Part shown: in pieces, positions 1 through 7,109 of the stretch
Numbering within the stretch: the stretch's first letter is position 1
Layout of the letters: each line of letters starts with the position of its first letter
Assembly (NCBI GenBank): GCA_029882675.1
Contig: JAOUKJ010000074.1
Location: 1 to 11,955, forward strand
Length of the DNA: 11,955 nucleotides
DNA from: Cyclobacteriaceae bacterium
GTDB lineage: Bacteria; Bacteroidota; Bacteroidia; Cytophagales; Cyclobacteriaceae
Reading direction: 5' to 3'
Position numbers and translations under genes: made by a program
The notes under the pieces: generated by a model
Database searches by the model: none
What the model was told of the DNA's origin: nothing
What the model saw: only the letters and a program-made list of their open reading frames with translations

Positions 1-676
1 TCACGCCGTCAACACCGATGGGTCTAAAATGGACATCAATGCCCCTTCTGAAATGCCTGAACCAAATACCATTTCACATATTGAAGAGCCATTTATCCGG
101 GCACAAATCATCACCAAATCAGACTTCGTTGGGCCTGTTATCAGCTTGTGTATCGACAAAAGGGGTATTATCAAAAATCAGGTATACCTCACCTCCGACC
201 GTGTGGAGCTCAGTTTTGAATTGCCCTTGTCAGAAATTGTCTTTGATTTCTTTGATAAACTAAAAACCATCTCCCGGGGTTATGCTTCCCTGGACTATGA
301 ACTCATTGGCTTCAGGCAGTCAACCATGGTGAAACTGGATATTATGCTCAATGGAGACAAAGTGGATGCACTTTCGGCCATTGTACATCGCGACAAAGCC
401 TATGATTGGGGTAAAAAACTATGTGGTAAGCTACGTGAACTGATCCCACGGCAAATGTTTGAAATTGCCATTCAGGCCGCCATTGGGACGAAAATCATTG
501 CCCGCGAATCGGTAAAGGCTATGCGCAAAAATGTATTGGCGAAATGTTATGGCGGCGATATTACCCGAAAAAGAAAGCTACTCGAAAAACAGAAAAAAGG
601 CAAGAAAAGAATGAGGCAGGTTGGAAATGTAGAAGTGCCCCAGGAAGCTTTCATGGCAGTGTTAAAATTAGATTAA
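1..676 (+). CDS. lepA: Elongation factor 4 (LepA), C-terminal part, truncated by window start
   Basis: This is the last 224 or so residues of the ribosomal back-translocase GTPase LepA/EF4, whose usual length is near 600 residues. The frame is open from base 2 with no start in the window, so the GTPase domain lies upstream. The visible part holds the EF-G domain V-like fold and the LepA-only C-terminal domain. Conserved family stretches are SEMPEPN near the left edge, IVHRDKAYDWGKKL, LIPRQMFEIAIQAAIGTKII, RKNVLAKCYGGDITRKRKLL, and the basic tail KGKKRMRQVGNVEVPQEAF. These match the LepA CTD almost residue for residue, including the KCYGGD motif. The protein is cytoplasmic and acts on the ribosome. 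The downstream folD start follows the stop by 5 bases, so the genes are probably co-transcribed. An internal ATG at base 29 is not the true start. Confidence 0.97.
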   Translation, partial: HAVNTDGSKMDINAPSEMPEPNTISHIEEPFIRAQIITKSDFVGPVISLCIDKRGIIKNQVYLTSDRVELSFELPLSEIVFDFFDKLKTISRGYASLDYELIGFRQSTMVKLDIMLNGDKVDALSAIVHRDKAYDWGKKLCGKLRELIPRQMFEIAIQAAIGTKIIARESVKAMRKNVLAKCYGGDITRKRKLLEKQKKGKKRMRQVGNVEVPQEAFMAVLKLD

Positions 677-681
677 GCAAA

Positions 682-1575
682 ATGAAAAAAATGACCATTT
701 TGGACGGCAAAAAAATTGCCAGTGACATTGAAAATGAAATAAGCCTTGAAGTACAGCAGTTATTAAGCAGAGGCGGAAGAGCCCCACACCTGGCAGCCAT
801 CCTGGTAGGTGACGATGGCCCCAGCCTGACTTATGTTGATAACAAGGTGAAAGCATGCAAAAGGGTGGGCTTCGAGTCTACTCTGATGAAGTTTTCTTCC
901 ACCATGGCTGAAGAAAAACTGTTAAAAGAAATCGTACGTTTCAACGAAGATGAAGACATTGACGGGTTCATTGTTCAACTTCCCCTGCCTGCACATATCT
1001 CCGAAGAGAAGGTCATCGAAACCATTGCCCCTGAAAAAGATGTTGACGGGTTCACCAATCAAAACTACGGCCGCATCATTTCCCCGCATCACGGATTATT
1101 GCCCGCCACCCCTTACGGGGTCATGGAACTCCTCCGCAGGTATAAAATACCCACTAAAGGCAAACACGCTGTCGTGGTGGGGCACAGCCGGGTGGTCGGG
1201 GCGCCCATGGGCCTCTTGCTCGCACATGAAGGGCAAGCCACCGTCACCCAGTGTCATATTGACACACACGACCTGGGTTATTTTACCCGACAAGCTGATA
1301 TACTTTGTGTGGCGGTAGGTAAACCAAACCTCATTACTGCTGATATGGTAAAAGAAGGTGTTGTTGTTGTTGATGTAGGAATAAACAGGGTGGAGGATGC
1401 CACCAAAAAAAGAGGGTACCGCCTGGCGGGTGACGTGAATTTTGATGAGGTAGCCAAAAAAGCATCTTTTATCACTCCTGTACCTGGCGGCGTAGGCCCA
1501 ATGACTATCGCTTCATTGTTGCTCAATACCCTTCATGCTTCCAAAGTACGTACTGAAGGAAATAATAAGTTATGA
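682..1575 (+). CDS. folD: Bifunctional methylene-THF dehydrogenase / methenyl-THF cyclohydrolase FolD
   Basis: FolD interconverts 5,10-methylene-THF and 10-formyl-THF (NADP-dependent dehydrogenase plus cyclohydrolase), supplying one-carbon units for purines and initiator tRNA. From the ATG at 682 it has 297 residues, normal for the family. Visible motifs are the catalytic Y51-VDN-K55, QLPLP at 99-103, PEKDVDGF at 117-124, the Rossmann-fold GHSRVVGAPMG at 167-177, and PVPGGVGPMT at 266-275. The frame stays open far upstream inside lepA, but homology begins at TILDGKKIA, so the start is 682 or the second ATG at 691. Neither has a Shine-Dalgarno site. The stop overlaps the queE start (ATGA), which suggests translational coupling. 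The cytoplasmic product is expected to be a dimer from the family. Nothing essential is missing. Confidence 0.97.
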   Translation: MKKMTILDGKKIASDIENEISLEVQQLLSRGGRAPHLAAILVGDDGPSLTYVDNKVKACKRVGFESTLMKFSSTMAEEKLLKEIVRFNEDEDIDGFIVQLPLPAHISEEKVIETIAPEKDVDGFTNQNYGRIISPHHGLLPATPYGVMELLRRYKIPTKGKHAVVVGHSRVVGAPMGLLLAHEGQATVTQCHIDTHDLGYFTRQADILCVAVGKPNLITADMVKEGVVVVDVGINRVEDATKKRGYRLAGDVNFDEVAKKASFITPVPGGVGPMTIASLLLNTLHASKVRTEGNNKL

Positions 1576-2180
1576 ATGCCAGCATGGCCCTTCCCGTCAT
1601 GGAAATTTTTTATTCCCTTCAGGGGGAAGGATTTCACCAAGGCAAAGCGGCTTCCTTTATCCGCCTGGGCGGATGCGATGTCGGCTGTCACTGGTGCGAT
1701 GTGAAAGACTCCTGGAAAGCGGAAGACTTTTCCCTGATTCCTGTGGAAGAAATAGCCCATCAGGTGGCGCAAAACGCTTCCAATCTGGTGATCGTTACCG
1801 GGGGAGAACCATTAATGTATGACCTTGGTCCCCTGACGAAAGCTTTAAAAGGAAAAGGCCTTCAGGTTCACCTGGAGACTTCCGGTGTTCATCCGCTTTC
1901 CGGCCAATGGGACTGGATCACCTTCTCACCGAAAAAATTTAAGCCCCCCCTGCCTGAAATCTTTGAAATGACGGATGAATTAAAAATTGTGATTTATCAT
2001 TCCTCGGATATTTCCTGGGCAGTACAAGTGGCAAACACAATGCGAAAAGATTGCAAATTGTACCTTCAACCGGAGTGGGGTAATTCGAAAAAAATGCTTC
2101 CCCTCATCATCGACTTCGTGAAATCAAATCCCCGCTGGAGGGTATCCTTACAGGTGCATAAATACATGGATATACCCTGA
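1572..2180 (+). CDS. queE: 7-carboxy-7-deazaguanine synthase (radical SAM) QueE
   Basis: QueE is a radical-SAM enzyme that converts 6-carboxy-tetrahydropterin to 7-carboxy-7-deazaguanine, the ring-contraction step on the way to preQ0 and queuosine. The 202-residue product has YSLQGEG at 14-20 and the cluster-binding motif C35-x3-C39-x2-C42 (GGCDVGCHWCD). It also has GGEP at 77-80 for SAM binding, SPKKFKPP at 119-126, QPEW at 166-169 and the C-terminal LQVHKYMDIP, close to the family's usual LQxHK ending. The C-x3-C-x2-C spacing is the ordinary radical-SAM one. The start at 1572 overlaps the folD stop. An alternative ATG at 1584 would remove four residues and still keep all motifs. No queC, queD or queF is in the window, so the rest of the pathway must be elsewhere. 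Confidence 0.95.
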   Translation: MNASMALPVMEIFYSLQGEGFHQGKAASFIRLGGCDVGCHWCDVKDSWKAEDFSLIPVEEIAHQVAQNASNLVIVTGGEPLMYDLGPLTKALKGKGLQVHLETSGVHPLSGQWDWITFSPKKFKPPLPEIFEMTDELKIVIYHSSDISWAVQVANTMRKDCKLYLQPEWGNSKKMLPLIIDFVKSNPRWRVSLQVHKYMDIP

Positions 2181-2308
2181 TTTTTAATAGGTTTGACCGT
2201 TTATTAGCCCTACTACTTTGTCAATTTGCGATATACAAACTCCTCCCGGGGCGGGATTGGCGTTCTTCACCAACAAAATCCAACAATGCCTTACAAGAGA
2301 AAGCAGGA
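2181..2308. other. Convergent intergenic gap with weak hairpins
   Basis: This 128-bp stretch separates the ends of queE (+) and the GH5 gene (-). It holds two weak dyads. One at 2185-2206 pairs TAATA with TATTA around a GGT-TTG-ACC mini-hairpin. The other, TCCCG-GGG-CGGGA, lies at 2244-2256. Neither is followed by a T-run on either strand, so neither is a convincing intrinsic terminator. A terminator is expected here by position only. No gene is visible. Confidence 0.3.
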
Positions 2309-3403
2309 TTAGTACTTTCGTAACAACTCCAGCATTTTCCGATCCAGTTTCATCCCTTGGAAATCCTCGTAGTCTACATCACTGCGCTCGCTGTTGAGGA
2401 TGCCAAAAGAACCCCTGAAGTTCCACAAAGCCCATCCCCAGCCCGCTTCCTGCCAGAGTTTTAGCTGGTCTTCCATCCAGGCCAGGGCCACATCGTGTGG
2501 AGTAAACTTAAAAGCACCCCATTCACCAACATGTACACCCACGCCTTTGGCTTCCAGGGCCTTCCAGGGTTTGATACGCTCTTTATATAACCGGTCTTTG
2601 TCCCAGGGTGGGTTCTCACCGTCCGGAGCAGGCCATTCGGGAATGTCCCATTCGGTGCGATTGACCCAGGTGGCCTTGTAATGACTAATGGTGAAAGGAT
2701 CGTAACCCCGGGTGCTCTGCCCTACATTTTTACCGGCCAGTCCATGAACCGGCTCACGGCCCCACTGCAGGCCATCCACTATAATCAGTCGGTCGGGATC
2801 CTCATTTCTGATGCCGTCAATAATTTGGTTGATCGTATTGAGATAAACTTCCTCGGCAATCCTGGCCGGCTCATTAATCAGATCGAAGCTGAGTTCATCA
2901 TTGGGAATGCCTTTGTAACGCTTTGCAAAATATGCCCACTGCCTGACAGCTGCCTTCTGGGCCTCTTCGTCCTCCCACAGCACTTTGGGCTCTTCCGGCG
3001 GATTAACACAATAGCCCTGAATGCGGTGCATGTTCAGATTGACATGTATCTTGTGCTTTTGTCCGAATTTTATGGCTTCATCGATGTGTTTGATCACATT
3101 TTCATCATAGTTGTCCCAGTCGTCAGGTTTGGCCCAACAGTGGTACGACATAGGCAGGCGCACGAAGTCAAAGCCCCATTTTTTCATTAAAATAAAATCG
3201 TTCTCTACATAAGGGGCATTCAGGCGGTCGGTAAATTTTTCCAGGAGGTTAAAACCCCTCCACCGGGGAAGTTTGGCCGGGTTTATCTGTCCAAACATCA
3301 GGGGTGATGCCTTCAGTTCCATACCCGTATGCATACCGGTAGCCCCGGCCAGCGTGGCCGTACCGGCCAGGTTTATAAAATCGCGTCTCTTCATGGTAGT
3401 CAT
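2309..3403 (-). CDS. Tat-exported glycoside hydrolase, GH5 (cellulase-like) family
   Basis: This looks like a retaining GH5-fold enzyme cutting a beta-linked polysaccharide; the exact substrate cannot be read. From the start chosen at 3403 it has 364 residues. The N-terminus carries a twin-arginine signal (KRRDFINLAG, residues 5-14), so it is probably exported folded. The TIM barrel shows WRGFNLLEKF at 48-57, VRLPM at 81-85, NMHR at 124-127, the acid/base in LINEP (E178), SHYK at 240-243, the nucleophile in VGEWG (E294) and ALWNFRGSFG at 325-334. Both catalytic glutamates are present. The open frame extends to 3466, but the Tat motif starts near ATGs 3403 and 3394, so the longer form is unlikely. 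The gene follows the PAS kinase-like gene on the same strand after about 180 bp. No SusC/SusD pair or other carbohydrate genes are visible, so this is not an obvious polysaccharide utilisation locus. Confidence 0.85.
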   Translation of the reverse strand: MTTMKRRDFINLAGTATLAGATGMHTGMELKASPLMFGQINPAKLPRWRGFNLLEKFTDRLNAPYVENDFILMKKWGFDFVRLPMSYHCWAKPDDWDNYDENVIKHIDEAIKFGQKHKIHVNLNMHRIQGYCVNPPEEPKVLWEDEEAQKAAVRQWAYFAKRYKGIPNDELSFDLINEPARIAEEVYLNTINQIIDGIRNEDPDRLIIVDGLQWGREPVHGLAGKNVGQSTRGYDPFTISHYKATWVNRTEWDIPEWPAPDGENPPWDKDRLYKERIKPWKALEAKGVGVHVGEWGAFKFTPHDVALAWMEDQLKLWQEAGWGWALWNFRGSFGILNSERSDVDYEDFQGMKLDRKMLELLRKY

Positions 3404-3497
3404 GTTGAATTCATATTGCCCCAAGTTAATAGATAGGACATTATCATACAAGGGCACCATAAACACTGGCCCATTTACGAATGAATTGGGCTTTAAT

Positions 3498-3600
3498 CAC
3501 ATATCCATTCTGCAAAATGAAGCCAATTATTTAGGCAGAAAGAGCAACCTATACTATAACTATTAACAGGGAACCAAAGGCAGTCAGGAATGGATATGTG
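3498..3600. repeat. 13-bp perfect inverted repeat around the 3' end of the kinase-like gene
   Basis: CACATATCCATTC at 3498-3510 is repeated as its exact reverse complement at 3588-3600, with 77 bp between. The right arm lies in the last codons of the kinase-like gene (coding PHIHS) and the left arm lies beyond its stop. Pairing continues by two more bases (TG/CA) after a one-base bulge. Inside the loop, TTCTGC (3508-3513) can pair with GCAGAA (3535-3540). In the - strand transcript this would form a long-range stem ahead of the GH5 gene. There is no T-run, so it is not a simple terminator. Confidence 0.6.
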
Positions 3601-4657
3601 GAATATCGTAGCATATTTCTATCCTGCTCACCTCCTGATTTTTCAACTCCACTTTCCCTCCTTTCTTTTCAATAAAATTCTTTATAAACAAATCACGCTT
3701 ATATTGTAACAGATTCTCTTCTGCTATAAATGAGACCTGACCAGTTGTCAGACAAACCAAATTGACAGACAGGAAATTATTTTGGATATGCATCTCTATA
3801 GACGCCTTTGCTATGGTTCCAACATGTTGAGATATCCGGTGGAAAAAATCATAAAGAATGATGTATATAAACACAATATTCTTTCCAAAAATCAAATTTT
3901 CACTAATTTCAATTTGAAGTTTCTGATCTGCTAATATTGTCTCAATCTTCAGGTACATAATGACCTCCTCAACAATCTCTTCTATTGAAATTTCTTCATA
4001 AAACTCATTTTTCACCTCATCAAAAGACCTCAGATTAGACCAGTTGACCATGTGTGTGAGCAACTCTATCGAGAAATCCACATCTTTTCTCAATTTTGAT
4101 CCTGATTCAATCAATTCTTCTTCTGAAATATAGCCATGATCAAAATGATTGAGTATACCGGAAAGAGAGGTGAGGGGTCCGCGTATTTCATGAGAGAGGT
4201 TAAAAAGAAAGTTTTCCTGTATAAAGATCATTTGTGACATTTTTTTATTGATGAGCACCAACTGCTCTTCATACATTTTTCTTTCTGTGATATCGAAACA
4301 AATCCCCACATATTGGCTGATTGTCCCTTGCTCATTTTTTATCGGTAATATCATCGAATCGATCCAAAAAAATTCACCGCTTTTCTTTTTATTTTTTATT
4401 TGCCCCCTCCAGATTTCACCTGCCTGTATGGTTTTCCACATATTTTGAAAGAAGGCTTTTTTATGAAAGCCAGAATTGACTATACGGTGTGTGTTTCCCT
4501 CAAGTTCCTTTCTGTCAAATAAGGTAGCATCTACGAAATTTTCATTGATATCAATAATGCGGCCTTGAAGGTCTGTCGTGCAAAGTAAGGCCATCTTATC
4601 AACTCCCTGAAGGAGTGTTTTGAGCGATATGTCTATGTTTTTGATTTTTTGATACAT
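3584..4657 (-). CDS. Soluble PAS-domain histidine-kinase-like protein with degenerate ATPase domain
   Basis: The 357-residue protein has no signal peptide or membrane segment and is probably cytoplasmic. Residues about 15-126 form a PAS domain with PAC ending (GRIIDINENFVDAT, then GEFFWIDSMILPI and YVGICFDITERK). A coiled linker follows, then a HisKA-type helix with a clear H-box, FNLSHEIRGPLTSL, and H156 as the phospho-acceptor. The region where HATPase_c should lie (about 250-353) is unusual. The N-box equivalent reads ILYDFFHRISQHVG without the paired Asn residues, no DxGxG box is present, and the ATP lid appears deleted. Only the late FIEKKGGKVELK helix-strand resembles the kinase end. 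It may be a phosphotransfer or scaffold protein rather than an active kinase. No response regulator is adjacent. The gene is AT-rich (12 G/C in bases 3841-3900), unlike its neighbours. Confidence 0.8.
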   Translation of the reverse strand: MYQKIKNIDISLKTLLQGVDKMALLCTTDLQGRIIDINENFVDATLFDRKELEGNTHRIVNSGFHKKAFFQNMWKTIQAGEIWRGQIKNKKKSGEFFWIDSMILPIKNEQGTISQYVGICFDITERKMYEEQLVLINKKMSQMIFIQENFLFNLSHEIRGPLTSLSGILNHFDHGYISEEELIESGSKLRKDVDFSIELLTHMVNWSNLRSFDEVKNEFYEEISIEEIVEEVIMYLKIETILADQKLQIEISENLIFGKNIVFIYIILYDFFHRISQHVGTIAKASIEMHIQNNFLSVNLVCLTTGQVSFIAEENLLQYKRDLFIKNFIEKKGGKVELKNQEVSRIEICYDIPHIHS

Positions 4658-5042
4658 GGCTTTGATATTATTTATATTAATTCTTACTTCGATCCAGATG
4701 TAACCTAAACGCCTTATGTACCAATATAGGATATCCTAAACACACAACACGTTCCTAAAAAGAACAGTGTAAATTTAGTTCTATTTGGTCATATAAATTG
4801 TTTTGAATTTAACTTAAACCAAATGGCAGAAGCTGTCAATATATTTTGCGTTCAAAAACAAAAACCGATCATATTTTTTGAAATACAACACTTTATAAAC
4901 AGCACAAAATGTATGATGCTTTTATAAAACGTTCAACAATAACCTCCCATTATGTCTGTCATTTATGAAATAAAAATATCTCTGTAAAACCTGTTTCCTT
5001 CATTTTGCTTACATTAGTGTCCATTAATCAACATTATCAATC
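4658..5042. promoter_or_regulatory. Divergent AT-rich intergenic region with several dyad elements
   Basis: This 385-bp region lies between the divergent kinase-like gene (-) and the Ntn-hydrolase gene (+) and must hold promoters for both. I see a perfect 12-bp palindrome TAGGATATCCTA at 4727-4738. There is a hairpin at 4747-4770 (ACACGTTC, loop CTAAAAA, GAAC-a-GTGT). A nested dyad lies at 4783-4824, with ATTTGGT/ACCAAAT outside and TAAATT/AATTTA inside. TTTATAAA occurs twice, at 4892-4899 and 4921-4928, 29 bases apart. No exact TAnnTTTG promoter was found on either strand; TACATTAG near 5010 and TATATTGG on the - strand are weak near-matches. No gene is visible. Confidence 0.45.
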
Positions 5043-6905
5043 ATGAAGAAGACTTTTACCGCAATTTCCCTGTGCCTGATCATGGTGCCGTTTGTTATTT
5101 CAACCCTGCTTGCCCAACAAACCCAAAAACCTGTACTCCATGCTAAACACTGGATGGCTATCACCGGCAAGCCCCTGGGAGCTTCTGCCGGTGCCATGAT
5201 TTTCAATCAGGATGGCAATGCGGTAGATGCGGCCTGTGCCATGCTGGCAGCTACCGCCACCATGTGGGATGTGTTGAGCTGGGGCGGTGAAACACAGGCC
5301 TTGATTTATAATCCGCATACAAAAAAGGTGATTGGCATCAATGCCCTCGGTGTGGCCCCTACCGGAGCTACCCCGGAATTTTATAAAGAAAAAGGCATGG
5401 AGTATCCTCCCGCCTACGGGCCACTGGCCGCGGTAACACCCGGTACTCCGGGCGGGCTCCTCACCATGCTGGCCGAATACGGCACCATGAGCCTGAAGCA
5501 AGTATTGGCTCCGGCCATGCAAATGGCCGAGGGCTATCCCATAGAAGCCCAAACGGCCAACAGCATTGAGCGACACAAAGAGCGCATCAGGGAATGGCCC
5601 TATTCCAAAAAAGTGTTCCTCACCCATGAAGGGGAAGAACGCGAAGCCCCAAATGCCGGTGAAATATTTAAACAAACCGACCTGCTCGCTACCCTGCAAA
5701 AACTGGTGGAGGCTGAAGAAAAAGCTTTAAAGAAGGGTAAGTCGAGAAAAGAGGCCATCTACGCTGCCTACGAACGTTTCTACAAAGGAGATATCGCCAA
5801 AGAATTTGTAAGAGGTTCGCAAGAGCAAGGCGGCCTGATCACCCTAAAGGACCTGGCCAACTGGAAGGTCTACATTGAAGAGCCTGACATGACTACCTAC
5901 AAAGGTATTGAAGTTTACAAGCTCACCTCCTGGGTACAGGGGCCTGTCATGCTCCAGGCACTCAACCTGCTGGAAGACATTGACCTGAAGTCTATGGGAT
6001 ACAATTCTTCCAGGTATGTCCATACGCTGTACCAGGCCATGAGCATGTCCTTTGCCGATCGTGACTTCTATTATGGTGATCCTTACTTTCCACCGGAAGA
6101 ACCTATGAAAGGCCTGCTATCCAAGGAATATGCCAAACAACGCATACGTCAGATCAACTGGGAAAGAAATGATCCTGATATAGCCCCGGGAGACCCTTAC
6201 CCCTTTCAGGGTGGTGTAAATCCCTACAAGGATATTCTGGATAAATGGTCTAACCAAACCTCAGGCACCAATACTTCCCTGCCCAGCGGGCCACTCAACA
6301 TGTCGTACGATGAAGCCTTTATGGCGGGCACAACCTCTATACAAACTGCGGATGAAGAAGGCTGGATTGTATCGGTCACCCCCAGTGGTGGCTGGGTGCC
6401 CGGCTGTATTGCCGGTAATACAGGAGTGGGTATGAGTCAACGGATGCAGAGTTTTGTGCTCGACAAAAACCAAAATCCCTTCAACGTACTGGAACCAGGC
6501 AAACGCCCCCGGGCCACACTCACTCCAAGCATGGCTATAAAGGATGGGAAACCCTTTCTTTCCTTTGCCGTGCAAGGAGGCGACACACAAGACCAAAACC
6601 TTTTGCAGTTCTTCCTCAATATGGTGGAGTTTGATATGAATGTACAGCAGGCCGTAGAGGCGCCTAACATCATAAGCTATCAGTTGCGAAACTCCTTCGA
6701 TGACCACGGTATCATTCCGGGTAAGCTCACCCTCAATGAAAATATGCCCGACTGGACCAGGGCTGAACTGAGCAAAATGGGCTATACACTCGATTACCAA
6801 CGGCGTACTTCAGGCCCCATCAACGCCATTTTCTTTGACTGGAAAAATGGCAGTATGTGGGGCGGATCCAGTAATCACGGTGAGGATTATGGCATTGGGT
6901 GGTAG
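5043..6905 (+). CDS. Gamma-glutamyltranspeptidase-family Ntn-hydrolase with altered substrate site
   Basis: This 620-residue exported protein starts with a Sec signal peptide (MKKTFTAISLCLIMVPFVISTLLAQQ). It shares the gamma-GT/cephalosporin acylase layout: DGNAVDAACAM at 57-67, TPGTPGGLLTMLAEYGTM at 132-149, FADRDFYYGDP at 337-347, then the maturation site G429-T430-T431-S432. T430 should become the N-terminal nucleophile after self-cleavage, giving chains of about 429 and 191 residues. KRPRATLTPSM at 487-497 and QGG at 511-513 match the gamma-GT SMSP and oxyanion regions. However, the Arg that binds the glutamyl carboxylate (E. coli R114, FREMAP) aligns with L102 in NALGVAP, and MDDF aligns with MQSF at 468-471, so D433 is lost. 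True gamma-glutamyl transfer is therefore doubtful; another amide is more likely. It is the first gene of a + strand run of hydrolases. No Shine-Dalgarno site is obvious. Confidence 0.88.
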   Translation: MKKTFTAISLCLIMVPFVISTLLAQQTQKPVLHAKHWMAITGKPLGASAGAMIFNQDGNAVDAACAMLAATATMWDVLSWGGETQALIYNPHTKKVIGINALGVAPTGATPEFYKEKGMEYPPAYGPLAAVTPGTPGGLLTMLAEYGTMSLKQVLAPAMQMAEGYPIEAQTANSIERHKERIREWPYSKKVFLTHEGEEREAPNAGEIFKQTDLLATLQKLVEAEEKALKKGKSRKEAIYAAYERFYKGDIAKEFVRGSQEQGGLITLKDLANWKVYIEEPDMTTYKGIEVYKLTSWVQGPVMLQALNLLEDIDLKSMGYNSSRYVHTLYQAMSMSFADRDFYYGDPYFPPEEPMKGLLSKEYAKQRIRQINWERNDPDIAPGDPYPFQGGVNPYKDILDKWSNQTSGTNTSLPSGPLNMSYDEAFMAGTTSIQTADEEGWIVSVTPSGGWVPGCIAGNTGVGMSQRMQSFVLDKNQNPFNVLEPGKRPRATLTPSMAIKDGKPFLSFAVQGGDTQDQNLLQFFLNMVEFDMNVQQAVEAPNIISYQLRNSFDDHGIIPGKLTLNENMPDWTRAELSKMGYTLDYQRRTSGPINAIFFDWKNGSMWGGSSNHGEDYGIGW

Positions 6906-7003
6906 CGGTAAAGATTTGAAGCATGAGCTTTTAGTCCCGCTTTTGCGCGATTTGATGAGAGGCCGGATAAGGAAAAGACTTGAGCATGTGAGGGTGGGGT
7001 ATG

Positions 7004-7067
7004 GAAGAAAAGAGGTAAAGACGTAGGGAGGTAAAGAAATAGAGAAGTAGACAAATATGGAAGTAGG
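7004..7067. repeat. Degenerate purine-rich octamer tandem repeat (about 8 units)
   Basis: Between the Ntn-hydrolase and the alpha/beta hydrolase genes, an 8-base period is visible with consensus near GAAGTARR. The units are GAAGAAAA, GAGGTAAA, GACGTAGG, GAGGTAAA, GAAATAGA, GAAGTAGA, CAAATATG and GAAGTAGG. Because 8 is not a multiple of 3 and stops occur, it is not a protein repeat. The array ends about 40 bases before the next start codon and would lie in the 5' leader of that gene if it is read through from upstream. Confidence 0.65.
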
Positions 7068-7109
7068 GAACTCCTGCAATAATTTACTCGATTGTGAAAT
7101 TTTTCATCA

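Noticed and set aside
544..681. Longer FolD start inside lepA
   Set aside because: The extra residues are an out-of-frame reading of the LepA basic tail; FolD homology begins after 682.
2681..3190. 169-residue open frame on the + strand
   Set aside because: It lies inside the GH5 gene on the other strand and shows no signal or family motif.
3404..3466. Longer start for the GH5 gene
   Set aside because: It would bury the twin-arginine motif 27 residues inside the protein; starts at 3403 or 3394 fit a Tat signal.
5100..5699. 199-residue open frame on the - strand
   Set aside because: It lies fully inside the Ntn-hydrolase gene, whose motifs are well conserved; this is a shadow frame.
6906..6990. 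Possible dispersed repeat after the Ntn-hydrolase stop, with two loosely similar TTGA-GCATG segments
   Set aside because: The similarity is short and imperfect, and copies elsewhere in the genome cannot be seen from this window.
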